From contig JBMHDM010000005.1 in NCBI GenBank assembly GCA_049889395.1, forward strand, positions 1 to 64,000: 64,000 nt of DNA, written 5' to 3'. Position numbers and translations under genes: made by a program. Below, one piece after another: positions 8,825 through 17,215 of this stretch. The notes under the pieces were generated by a model. It did no database searches. It was not told where the DNA came from and saw nothing but the letters and a program-made list of their open reading frames with translations. Position 1 is the stretch's first letter. Every line of letters begins with the position of its first letter. This stretch comes from UBA3537 sp049889395. Its GTDB lineage: Bacteria > Bacteroidota > Bacteroidia > Flavobacteriales > Flavobacteriaceae.

Positions 8825-11380
8825 ATGGACGATAATTTTTCACCCCGAGTTAAAGACGTCATCTCTTACAGCAAAGAAGAAGCGCTACGTCTTGGCCACG
8901 ACTTTATTGGAACCGAACATCTCATGCTTGGACTGCTTCGCGATGGTCAAGGCAAGGCTGTTGAAATTTTAAATGCGCTTGATATCGATTTGAGCCAGCT
9001 TCGCCGAAAGGTCGAAATATTAAGCCCTGCCAATCCCAGCCCAACATCATCTGGTAATGAAAAGAAAAATTTGCACCTTACCAGACAAGCAGAGCGCGCT
9101 TTGAAAACCACTTTTTTAGAAGCGAAACTTTTCCAAAGTAAATCTATCAATACCGCTCATTTATTGTTGTGTGTATTGCGCAACGAAAATGACCCCACTA
9201 CAAAATTATTAAATAAATTAAGGGTCAATTATGACAATGTCAAAGAGCAATTTAAACTCATGATTACGGATGAAGGCGGTTCATTTTCAGGTTCGCCAAC
9301 TGCGGAATCATTTTCAAGCAGTGAAGCAGAAGAAACAAAAGGTAATGATGGTGGATTTGGACAAACTTCAACTCCAAAATCAAACAAGAAATCCAAAACA
9401 CCAGTCCTAGATAACTTTGGACGTGATCTCACTGCCATGGCCGAGGAGGGTAAACTAGACCCTGTTGTAGGTCGAGATAAAGAAATTCAACGGGTTTCCC
9501 AGATTTTGAGCCGAAGAAAAAAGAACAATCCACTACTCATTGGAGAGCCTGGTGTGGGTAAATCGGCAATCGCCGAAGGACTTGCAAACAGAATTGTAAA
9601 ACGAAAAGTTTCTAGGATATTGTTCAATAAACGCGTAGTCACATTAGATTTGGCCAGTTTAGTTGCAGGCACCAAATACAGAGGTCAGTTCGAAGAACGT
9701 ATGAAAGCAGTCATGAATGAGCTCGAAAAGAACGATGATATAATTTTATTTATTGATGAAATTCATACTATAGTGGGAGCTGGTGGTGCAACAGGCAGTT
9801 TGGACGCCTCTAATATGTTTAAACCCGCCCTAGCAAGAGGAGAAATTCAATGCGTAGGGGCTACCACTTTAGATGAATATCGTCAACACATCGAAAAAGA
9901 CGGTGCTCTGGAAAGAAGATTTCAAAAAGTTATCATTGAACCTACTTCCGTAGACGAGACGATTGAAATTTTAAACAATATCAAAAATAAATACGAAGAC
10001 CACCACAACGTTGATTATACCGATGATGCCATCGTAGCTTGTGTCAAACTCACTAGTCGATACATGTCAGACCGTTTTTTACCGGATAAAGCCATTGATG
10101 CTTTAGATGAAGCTGGATCTCGAGTACACATAACTAATATTGATGTACCGGATCAAATTGTAGAGTTAGAAGTAGAATTGGAAGCCGTACGGGAAACGAA
10201 AAACTCTGTGGTCAAAAAACAAAAATATGAAGAAGCTGCAAAATTAAGAGATGATGAAAAACGTCTCGAAAAAAGTTTGGCAGAAGCCCAGCAAAAATGG
10301 GAAGAAGAATCTAAACTCAATAGAGAAATTGTAACCGAAGAGAATGTGGCCGAAGTGGTATCAATGATGACTGGCATACCTGTTAATAGAATTGCTCAAA
10401 CAGAAGGTAGCAAACTAACATTGCTGCCAGAACTCATCAACGGAAAAGTTATCGGGCAAGATGAAGCTGTACTAAAAGTTGTAAAAGCCATTCAAAGAAA
10501 CCGAGCTGGACTAAAGGATCCCAACAAACCGATAGGGTCGTTTATCTTTTTGGGACAAACCGGTGTAGGAAAAACACAATTGGCTAAAGTATTGGCTAGT
10601 GAACTTTTTGACAGTAGTGATGCTCTAATTCGCATTGACATGAGTGAATACATGGAGAAATTTGCCATCTCTAGATTAGTTGGTGCCCCCCCAGGGTATG
10701 TTGGATATGAAGAAGGTGGACAACTTACCGAAAAAGTGCGTCGCAAACCTTACGCGGTTATCTTATTAGACGAAATTGAAAAAGCACACCCAGATGTTTT
10801 TAATATGTTACTTCAAGTTTTAGACGATGGATTCTTAACGGATAGCCTTGGCCGTAAAATTGATTTTAGTAATACTATTATCATAATGACTTCTAATGTT
10901 GGAGCTCGAAGATTAAAAGATTTTGGAACTGGAGTAGGATTTGGCACAACTGCACAGAAACAACAAGAAAGTTCTAATGCTCGCGGAGTTATTGAAAATG
11001 CATTAAAAAAAGCTTTTGCACCTGAATTTTTAAATAGAATTGATGATGTAGTCGTATTCAATACTCTAGAAAAAGAAGATATTTATAAGATTATTGATAT
11101 TGAATTAGCCAAATTACTGGACAGAATTTTGGAACTAGGCTACAAGTTGAAGCTGAGTAAAAAAGCCAAAAATTTTATTGCTGAAAAAGGTTTTGATAAA
11201 CAATATGGAGCAAGACCGCTTAAACGCGCGATTCAAAAATATGTTGAGGATGTGATAGCAGAAGAAATTATTAAATCTAATATTCAAGAGGGGGATACTA
11301 TAACTATGGATCTCAAAAAAGAAAACGAAGGACTGACAATTAAAGTCAGCGGGAGCGATAAAAAACCTAAAGAAAGCTAA
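8825..11380 (+). CDS. clpC: ATP-dependent Clp protease ATPase ClpC
   Basis: This 851-residue Hsp100 unfoldase feeds substrates to the ClpP peptidase. Two N-terminal Clp repeats (about 1-145) are followed by a low-complexity Ser/Glu linker (about 150-190). AAA+ module 1 has Walker A GEPGVGKS near 240. The middle helix carries a UVR-like motif (KYEEAAKLRDDEKRLEKSL, near 460), which distinguishes ClpC from ClpA and ClpB. AAA+ module 2 has Walker A GQTGVGKT near 577. No clpP lies nearby. The gene stands alone and ends in a strong terminator. A sigma-54-like motif precedes it; no CtsR-type operator was recognised. Confidence 0.95.
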   Translation: MDDNFSPRVKDVISYSKEEALRLGHDFIGTEHLMLGLLRDGQGKAVEILNALDIDLSQLRRKVEILSPANPSPTSSGNEKKNLHLTRQAERALKTTFLEAKLFQSKSINTAHLLLCVLRNENDPTTKLLNKLRVNYDNVKEQFKLMITDEGGSFSGSPTAESFSSSEAEETKGNDGGFGQTSTPKSNKKSKTPVLDNFGRDLTAMAEEGKLDPVVGRDKEIQRVSQILSRRKKNNPLLIGEPGVGKSAIAEGLANRIVKRKVSRILFNKRVVTLDLASLVAGTKYRGQFEERMKAVMNELEKNDDIILFIDEIHTIVGAGGATGSLDASNMFKPALARGEIQCVGATTLDEYRQHIEKDGALERRFQKVIIEPTSVDETIEILNNIKNKYEDHHNVDYTDDAIVACVKLTSRYMSDRFLPDKAIDALDEAGSRVHITNIDVPDQIVELEVELEAVRETKNSVVKKQKYEEAAKLRDDEKRLEKSLAEAQQKWEEESKLNREIVTEENVAEVVSMMTGIPVNRIAQTEGSKLTLLPELINGKVIGQDEAVLKVVKAIQRNRAGLKDPNKPIGSFIFLGQTGVGKTQLAKVLASELFDSSDALIRIDMSEYMEKFAISRLVGAPPGYVGYEEGGQLTEKVRRKPYAVILLDEIEKAHPDVFNMLLQVLDDGFLTDSLGRKIDFSNTIIIMTSNVGARRLKDFGTGVGFGTTAQKQQESSNARGVIENALKKAFAPEFLNRIDDVVVFNTLEKEDIYKIIDIELAKLLDRILELGYKLKLSKKAKNFIAEKGFDKQYGARPLKRAIQKYVEDVIAEEIIKSNIQEGDTITMDLKKENEGLTIKVSGSDKKPKES

Positions 11381-11382
11381 AC

Positions 11383-11412
11383 AAAAAACCCTGTACCATG
11401 CAGGGTTTTTTT
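11383..11412. terminator. Bidirectional terminator between clpC and hutH
   Basis: AAAAAACCCTG and CAGGGTTTTTTT form a stem with a 7-base loop and T-runs on both strands. Its right edge overlaps the hutH stop codon. Confidence 0.9.
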
Positions 11413-12922
11413 ATGGCTCAAATTCTTCAAAAAGAACAGCGTTTTCCACACAAAAATTATTTAAAAATTTACGCGCGTTACCCATGTCTTTATAAAGCAC
11501 TCGATCTGATTCCACTGGAGGAACCTCAGATCGAAATGATGTTAGGAAGGCCGTTAAAAAAGGGGAAGTTGATTTGGTTTTGAAAGTCATAGCTTGGGAA
11601 GAATTAAGCAATTCTATAGCTAATATTTGTTCTACATTTTGAACAATTCGATAGGCCTGAATAGCCGCATTGGCCCCCATACTGACGTGATCCTCCTGAC
11701 CATTTGAAGATACGATAGAGTCTACACTTGCAGGCGTAGCCAACTGTTTATTGGCGCTTACAATACTAGCTGCAGTATATTGAGGAATCATTAAACCCGA
11801 ATTCAGACCAGGTGATTTTACTAAAAAAGAAGGAAGATTTCGATGTCCAGAAATTAATTGGTAAGTTCGGCGTTCTGAAATATTACCCAATTCAGATACT
11901 ACAATTTTTAAAAAATCTAACCCGAAAGCCAAGGGTTGCCCATGAAAATTACCTCCAGAAACTATTGCATCATTTTCAACAAAAATATTTGGATTATCTG
12001 TTACAGAATTAACCTCTGTCATTACTGATTTTGTCACAAACTCTAATGTGTCTTTGGTAGCGCCATGGACTTGTGGAATACAACGGAATGAGTAAGGATC
12101 TTGAACATGAATTTTCGACTGATGTATCAACTCGCTACCCTCTAAAAACGCATTGACTCTTTGGGCAGTTAACAATTGACCTTTGTGAGGACGAACCTTA
12201 TGAATTAAGGAACTGAAAGGCTCTAAAAGCCCGTCGAAAGCTTCAAGTGATATTGTCCCTATTAAATCTGCAAAATAGGATAATCTATAGGATTTTAACA
12301 AACAAAATACAGCATATGATGCCATAAATTGTGTGCCATTCAAAAGCGCCAAACCCTCCTTGGATTGTAATCTCACTGGGGCCCATTTCATAGTCTTAAG
12401 CACCTCAGCAGTGGCTAATTTTTGATCCTTAAACCATACCTCGCCTTCTCCAATCAAGGATAATGCAATATGTGCCAGTGGGGCCAGATCACCTGAAGCC
12501 CCTAATGATCCCTGAGTATAAACAACAGGTAAAATATCTTTATTATAAAAATCAATCAAACGCTGAATCGTAGAGAGTTGAACCCCACTGTAGCCCAAGG
12601 ATAAGGCTTTGATTTTCAGGAGTAACATCAACTTTATAATTTCTTTTGGGACAAAATCACCAGTACCACAGGCATGAGATCGAACTAAATTTACTTGTAG
12701 TTCTGAAAGTTTATCTGGACTAATTTTGACATTACACAAAGCACCAAAGCCAGTGTTGATACCATAAATAGGCAAATCTGAGTGTTTCATTTTTTGATCC
12801 AAATAAGATCGACAAGAATTAATTTTAGATTTAACTTCAGTTGAGAGGCCAATCAAAGTGCGATTGTGCAAAAGATCATTCAAAGTTTTTAACTCAAATG
12901 GTTGGGTCGTAATTTCAAACAT
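11411..12922 (-). CDS. hutH: Histidine ammonia-lyase family protein (HutH)
   Basis: Members deaminate histidine to urocanate using an MIO cofactor formed from Ala-Ser-Gly. That triad is visible as A142-S143-G144 in GSLGASGDLAPL, and SH at 82-83 (RSHACGTGD) matches the histidine-selective pattern rather than tyrosine or phenylalanine lyases. Length from ATG 12922 is 503 residues, normal for the family. A TTG eight codons upstream is possible but less likely. No hutU, hutI or hutG lies in the window, so participation in a degradation pathway cannot be shown here. Related aromatic lyases in Bacteroidota also serve pigment synthesis, so the substrate should be treated as probable only. Confidence 0.88.
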   Translation of the reverse strand: MFEITTQPFELKTLNDLLHNRTLIGLSTEVKSKINSCRSYLDQKMKHSDLPIYGINTGFGALCNVKISPDKLSELQVNLVRSHACGTGDFVPKEIIKLMLLLKIKALSLGYSGVQLSTIQRLIDFYNKDILPVVYTQGSLGASGDLAPLAHIALSLIGEGEVWFKDQKLATAEVLKTMKWAPVRLQSKEGLALLNGTQFMASYAVFCLLKSYRLSYFADLIGTISLEAFDGLLEPFSSLIHKVRPHKGQLLTAQRVNAFLEGSELIHQSKIHVQDPYSFRCIPQVHGATKDTLEFVTKSVMTEVNSVTDNPNIFVENDAIVSGGNFHGQPLAFGLDFLKIVVSELGNISERRTYQLISGHRNLPSFLVKSPGLNSGLMIPQYTAASIVSANKQLATPASVDSIVSSNGQEDHVSMGANAAIQAYRIVQNVEQILAIELLNSSQAMTFKTKSTSPFLTAFLTSFRSEVPPVESDRVLYKDMGNARKFLNNFCVENAVLFEEFEP

Positions 12923-13065
12923 ATACCAGTAGTGTTCGTCTACCAAATTTGATTAATCCTTGCAATATTTCCAAATTTTTTAGACAGTTAATTATTAATA
13001 AGTAATTTTGAAATTTATCTATTGTTGTCAATGTATTTAATAGAAAACTTTTAATTTGGGCGAAA

Positions 13066-13497
13066 ATGAGATTCAATTTTCCTGATAAATCAGATTTTAT
13101 CGGAGCCTGGGACTACCAACGTGAGTTTGACAATGGTTGCCGTGGAATTGGCACTGCATTATTTAAAAATAATGTAGGTAATAGATTGTTTTATTTAGAA
13201 AATGGCAAATTGATCTTACCAAATGGTCAAATATTAAATTCCAGCGTTCAGTACGAATTCTTATTAAACTCTAGGGGAATTGATATTTTTTTTACAACAC
13301 CTAAAGAAGCTTTGTTTCAAAGTATCAACTTTGAGCTCAAAGACGGTACTTATACCGGTCAAGCTTCACATCAATGTAGTAAAGACGTCTATAGTTCTCA
13401 ATACACTTTTTTTCAGGACAAATCCTTTGAGACTATCCACAATGTAAAGGGACCAAAAAAAAATTACATCTCAAAGACGCTATTTAGAAAAATCTGA
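13066..13497 (+). CDS. DUF6314-like small protein
   Basis: This 143-residue cytoplasmic protein has no signal peptide or membrane segment. The pattern fits my memory of the DUF6314 family: an early G-W (FIGAWDYQREF), an alternating beta-rich body, HQCSKDVY near residue 105 and a closing VKGPKKNY-SKTLFRK. The fold looks like a lipocalin or FABP-type barrel, but that is inference and no function is known to me. It is divergent from hutH. Its last 18 bases overlap the tail of the convergent bacilliredoxin gene, so the two transcripts must be partly antisense to each other. Confidence 0.7.
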   Translation: MRFNFPDKSDFIGAWDYQREFDNGCRGIGTALFKNNVGNRLFYLENGKLILPNGQILNSSVQYEFLLNSRGIDIFFTTPKEALFQSINFELKDGTYTGQASHQCSKDVYSSQYTFFQDKSFETIHNVKGPKKNYISKTLFRKI

Positions 13498-13854
13498 TAG
13501 TATCAAATTATCAATATTATCGTGAGAGGCATGAGCAATAATCTTGCCTTGGCTAATTATGATCAGTTGAGGAGACTCATGAGTGATCTCAAATTGAGTG
13601 GCGATGGCGTTTGAAATTGATCTATGACTTAAAAGATCTAAGTACCAAGCACCAAAATCAGCGGAAGAAAAATTGTATTTGGAGATAAATGATGCCAAAA
13701 CATAGCGGCTAATGCTACAACGCGTTGAATGTTTAAAGATAAGTTGAGGAACAGAAAAAGAATTGTTGAGAATCAAATCTATTTGATCCTCTGAAACCAG
13801 ATCTAAGCCTGGAAAATGGCTTGATTTTGTGTGTTTTGATGAAAATAATCCCAT
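13480..13854 (-). CDS. Monothiol bacilliredoxin (BrxC/YtxJ family)
   Basis: This 124-residue thioredoxin-like protein resembles Bacillus YtxJ (BrxC). It would remove bacillithiol from mixed disulfides or repair oxidised cysteines. The active-site region reads KHSTRCSISR, with a single Cys where thioredoxins have CxxC. This implies a bacillithiol-using cell, although the biosynthesis genes (bshA-C) are not in this window. It is divergent from clpB, and the spacer holds the inverted repeat at 13871-13885, so oxidative and heat stress may share control here; that is inference. Confidence 0.82.
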   Translation of the reverse strand: MGLFSSKHTKSSHFPGLDLVSEDQIDLILNNSFSVPQLIFKHSTRCSISRYVLASFISKYNFSSADFGAWYLDLLSHRSISNAIATQFEITHESPQLIIISQGKIIAHASHDNIDNLILSDFSK

Positions 13855-13870
13855 AATTATCGATTTAAGG

Positions 13871-13885
13871 CTGACGAAACGTCAG
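13871..13885. promoter_or_regulatory. Inverted repeat between bacilliredoxin and clpB
   Basis: CTGACG-AAA-CGTCAG is a perfect 6-bp inverted repeat, 80 bases before the clpB start and 16 before the bacilliredoxin start. A second TGTC pair (TGTCGTTTTGTC) follows at 13904-13915. It is a plausible operator for one or both genes. I know of no confirmed regulator. Confidence 0.4.
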
Positions 13886-13965
13886 TAAAATTACTAAAAT
13901 AATGTCGTTTTGTCTGGGTTTTGAGAATGGTAAGGAAATTGACTCCAACACAAAAAAAACCCATT

Positions 13966-16572
13966 ATGAACTTTGACAATTATACAACAAAATCTCAACA
14001 AGCCTTACAACAAGCGCAACAAATTGCTTATGAATTTGGGCATCAACAAATAGAAAATGAACATTTGTTCAAGGGTATTCGTTTCGTTGATGAACATGTA
14101 TTACCATTTTTGCTCAAAAAATTAGACCTAAATACACCTAACATTGATCTGGTTTTAGACAAAGAACTTGAGCGGCTTCCAAAAGTAAGTGGCGGAAGCC
14201 AAATGCTGTCTAAAAATTTGGCTAACACCCTAAACGAGGCTGCCTTAATAGCCAAACAATCAGGTGGTGATTTTGTCTCTATTGAAGACCTTTTTTTGGC
14301 ACTATTCAAGTCTAAAAGTAAGATTTCTCAAATTTTAAAAGACCAAGGTGTTTCTCAAAAAGACATAGAGGCAACAATATACGAACTCAGGAAAGGACAA
14401 ACTGTAAGTTCAAAAAATCAAGAGGACAACTATAATTCTCTGAGCAAATATGCTAAAAATTTAAATCAGCTGGCTCAGGATAATAAACTAGACCCAGTAA
14501 TTGGTAGGGATGAAGAAATCAGAAGAATTCTTCAAATTTTATCAAGAAGAACAAAGAATAATCCAATTTTAGTGGGTGAACCAGGAACTGGAAAAACAGC
14601 CATAGCAGAAGGACTAGCCCATCGAATCATTACTGGAGATGTTCCAGAAAATCTTAAAGACAAACAAGTGTTTGCTTTGGATATGGGAGCCCTAATTGCT
14701 GGCGCCAAATACAAAGGCGAATTTGAAGAGCGCCTCAAATCTGTAATCAAAGAAGTCACTAAAAGCTCAGGCGACATCGTCCTTTTTATTGATGAAATCC
14801 ATACCCTAGTTGGGGCTGGTGGCGGCCAAGGTGCCATGGATGCTGCTAACATCTTAAAACCCGCATTGGCTCGGGGTGAACTCAGAGCCCTCGGAGCTAC
14901 AACTCTTGACGAATATCAAAAATATTTTGAAAAAGATAAAGCCTTGGAAAGACGCTTTCAAAAGGTCATTGTGGATGAACCCGATCGAGAAAGTGCCATT
15001 TCTATACTCCGAGGTATCAAAGAAAAATATGAAACACATCATAAAGTTCGAATAAAAGACGAGGCAATTATAGGTGCAGTAGAACTATCCACACGATACA
15101 TCAGTAATCGATTTTTGCCTGATAAAGCAATCGATTTGATGGACGAAGCAGCTTCTAAATTACGTATGGAAATCAACTCTAAACCTGAGGAATTAGATGT
15201 TTTAGACCGAAAAGTAATGCAACTAGAAATTGAAATTGAGGCGATAAAACGAGAAAAAGATGACGTTAAGGTCAAAGGTTTAACAGCAGATTTAGCGAAT
15301 TTAAAAGATGAACGAAATACACTTCAAGCCAAGTGGCAAAACGAAAAAGAATTAATCGAATCAGTACAATTAGCAAAATTGAATATTGAACAACTAAAAA
15401 TAGAGGCCGAACGAGCAGAACGCGAAGGCGATTATGGTAGAGTAGCCGAATTGCGCTATGGCAAAATTAAAGAAGCCCAACAAAACTTAGAAAACTCACA
15501 ACAAAAACTAGGATCCAATCAAGACTCCGCCTTAATAAAGGAAGAAGTTACCTACGAAGATATCACTGAGGTGGTTGCCAAATGGACTGGAATACCAGTG
15601 ACTAAAATGATACAGTCGGAACGAGAGAAATTACTTTCCCTTGAAGATGAGTTACATCAAAGAGTGGTTGGACAAGAGGAAGCCGTTTCGGCAGTTAGTG
15701 ATGCCATTCGCAGAAGTCGTGCTGGACTACAAAATCCAAAAAAACCAACAGGAACTTTTTTGTTCTTGGGTACTAGTGGAGTTGGCAAAACAGAGTTGGC
15801 AAAAACTTTAGCAGCCTATTTGTTCGACGACGAAAATGCATTGACTAGAATCGATATGAGTGAATATCAGGAACGTCATGCCATAAGCAGACTCATAGGT
15901 GCACCTCCAGGTTATGTGGGCTATGATGAAGGCGGGCAATTAACAGAAGCTGTGCGACGAAAACCGTATTCTGTTATTCTATTGGACGAAATAGAAAAAG
16001 CACATCCAGATACTTTTAATATTTTATTACAAGTATTAGACGAGGGCCGTTTGACCGATAATAAAGGTAGAGTTGCAGACTTTAAAAATACTATAATCAT
16101 TATGACTTCCAATTTGGGAAGTGATATTATTCAAGCCAAATTTGAGGATATAAAAAATAATCCATCAGCTTTAGAATCTGCTAAACAGGACGTTATCGGT
16201 TTATTGAAAACAATGATTAGACCAGAATTTTTAAATCGAATTGATGATACTATTTTGTTTAGCCCATTGAACGAGGCGCATATAAAAGCCATTGTTAAAC
16301 TTCAATTGAAACATCTAGCTGAAACTTTAGAGGACCAAGGAATAATCTTTGATGCTAGCCTAGAGGCAGTTCAATTTTTAGCGAACAAAGGATACCAACC
16401 CGAATATGGTGCTCGGCCTGTAAAAAGAGTAATCCAAAAAGAAGTATTAAATGCGCTGAGTAAAGATATTCTTTCAGGGAAAATTAATTCGAACAGTATC
16501 GTCCTGATGGATGCTTTTGATGATAATTTAGTATTTAGAAATCAGCAAGATTCCATACCAAAAAAAATATGA
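13966..16572 (+). CDS. clpB: ATP-dependent disaggregase ClpB
   Basis: ClpB extracts polypeptides from aggregates together with DnaK. This 868-residue protein has the N domain (about 1-145), AAA+ module 1 (Walker A GEPGTGKT near 205), and the long coiled-coil M domain (about 400-520, rich in Glu, Lys and Arg) that separates ClpB from ClpC. AAA+ module 2 has Walker A GTSGVGKT near 603, and the C-terminal domain closes the protein. Start ATG 13966 (MNFDNYTTKSQQAL) fits the family. An ATG at 13927 and other upstream in-frame codons would add residues unlike ClpB. The gene ends at the 16626 terminator. Confidence 0.96.
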   Translation: MNFDNYTTKSQQALQQAQQIAYEFGHQQIENEHLFKGIRFVDEHVLPFLLKKLDLNTPNIDLVLDKELERLPKVSGGSQMLSKNLANTLNEAALIAKQSGGDFVSIEDLFLALFKSKSKISQILKDQGVSQKDIEATIYELRKGQTVSSKNQEDNYNSLSKYAKNLNQLAQDNKLDPVIGRDEEIRRILQILSRRTKNNPILVGEPGTGKTAIAEGLAHRIITGDVPENLKDKQVFALDMGALIAGAKYKGEFEERLKSVIKEVTKSSGDIVLFIDEIHTLVGAGGGQGAMDAANILKPALARGELRALGATTLDEYQKYFEKDKALERRFQKVIVDEPDRESAISILRGIKEKYETHHKVRIKDEAIIGAVELSTRYISNRFLPDKAIDLMDEAASKLRMEINSKPEELDVLDRKVMQLEIEIEAIKREKDDVKVKGLTADLANLKDERNTLQAKWQNEKELIESVQLAKLNIEQLKIEAERAEREGDYGRVAELRYGKIKEAQQNLENSQQKLGSNQDSALIKEEVTYEDITEVVAKWTGIPVTKMIQSEREKLLSLEDELHQRVVGQEEAVSAVSDAIRRSRAGLQNPKKPTGTFLFLGTSGVGKTELAKTLAAYLFDDENALTRIDMSEYQERHAISRLIGAPPGYVGYDEGGQLTEAVRRKPYSVILLDEIEKAHPDTFNILLQVLDEGRLTDNKGRVADFKNTIIIMTSNLGSDIIQAKFEDIKNNPSALESAKQDVIGLLKTMIRPEFLNRIDDTILFSPLNEAHIKAIVKLQLKHLAETLEDQGIIFDASLEAVQFLANKGYQPEYGARPVKRVIQKEVLNALSKDILSGKINSNSIVLMDAFDDNLVFRNQQDSIPKKI

Positions 16573-16625
16573 TTTGTAACAAATTCAAAACATAATCGTC
16601 ATAAAGATGTTGGTTAGTTAGTTGT

Positions 16626-16669
16626 AAAAAGCAGCATACGATTATTCGCTTAATCTGTGCTGCTTTTTG
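16626..16669. terminator. Terminator after clpB
   Basis: AAAAAGCAGCA and TGCTGCTTTTT form an 11-bp stem with a 21-base loop, with T-runs on both strands, between clpB and smpB. Confidence 0.8.
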
Positions 16670-16725
16670 TGTCACTACAAAAAATATTTTTAAAACAATG
16701 ACCACCAATGCATTAAATAATTGGT

Positions 16726-16733
16726 TAGTTTTG
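16726..16733 (+). promoter_or_regulatory. -7 element upstream of smpB
   Basis: TAGTTTTG matches TAnnTTTG and ends 7 bases before the smpB ATG. No clear TTG lies 17-20 bases upstream, so only the -7 part is supported. Confidence 0.4.
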
Positions 16734-16739
16734 GAGTAA

Positions 16740-17201
16740 ATGAAAAAAGAGGTCAATATATTAAATAAGAAAGCTCGGTTCTCCTATGAATTGTTAAACA
16801 GCTATACCGCTGGCATTGTACTAGCAGGAACAGAAATAAAATCTATAAGAGCCGGAAAAGCTTCCATTGCCGAGAGTTTTTGCGAGTTCAACGACCGGGG
16901 TGAATTGTTTGTTGTAAATATGACTGTTCAGGAGTATGACTATGGTAATCAATTCAACCACAAACCAAAAGCCGAAAGGAAGCTTTTACTGAACAAAAAA
17001 GAACTTAGAAAACTTGAAAAAGAGGTTCAAAACACTGGCCTAACCATAGTACCAACAAAACTATTTGTCAACAACAAGGGGTTTGCTAAACTCCAAATTG
17101 CACTAGCAAAAGGAAAAAAACTTTTCGACAAGCGCGAAACGATTAAAGATCGCGAAAACAAAAGAAATTTAGACCGAATCAAGAAAAATTTCAATTCCTA
17201 A
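16740..17201 (+). CDS. smpB: SsrA-binding protein SmpB
   Basis: SmpB binds tmRNA and brings it to stalled ribosomes for trans-translation. The 153-residue protein shows the family core (NKKARFSYELL, AGIVLAGTEIKSIRAGKASIAESF, and the basic C-terminal tail KGKKLFDKRETIKDRENKRNLDR). Length and motifs are standard. The tmRNA gene ssrA is not in this window. The DUF5686 gene follows after 14 bases and could share its transcript. Confidence 0.96.
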   Translation: MKKEVNILNKKARFSYELLNSYTAGIVLAGTEIKSIRAGKASIAESFCEFNDRGELFVVNMTVQEYDYGNQFNHKPKAERKLLLNKKELRKLEKEVQNTGLTIVPTKLFVNNKGFAKLQIALAKGKKLFDKRETIKDRENKRNLDRIKKNFNS

Positions 17202-17215
17202 ATCATCATTAAAAT

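Noticed and set aside
11398..11583. Plus-strand 61-codon frame after clpC
   Set aside because: It lies on top of the terminator and the hutH 3' end and has no protein-like composition.
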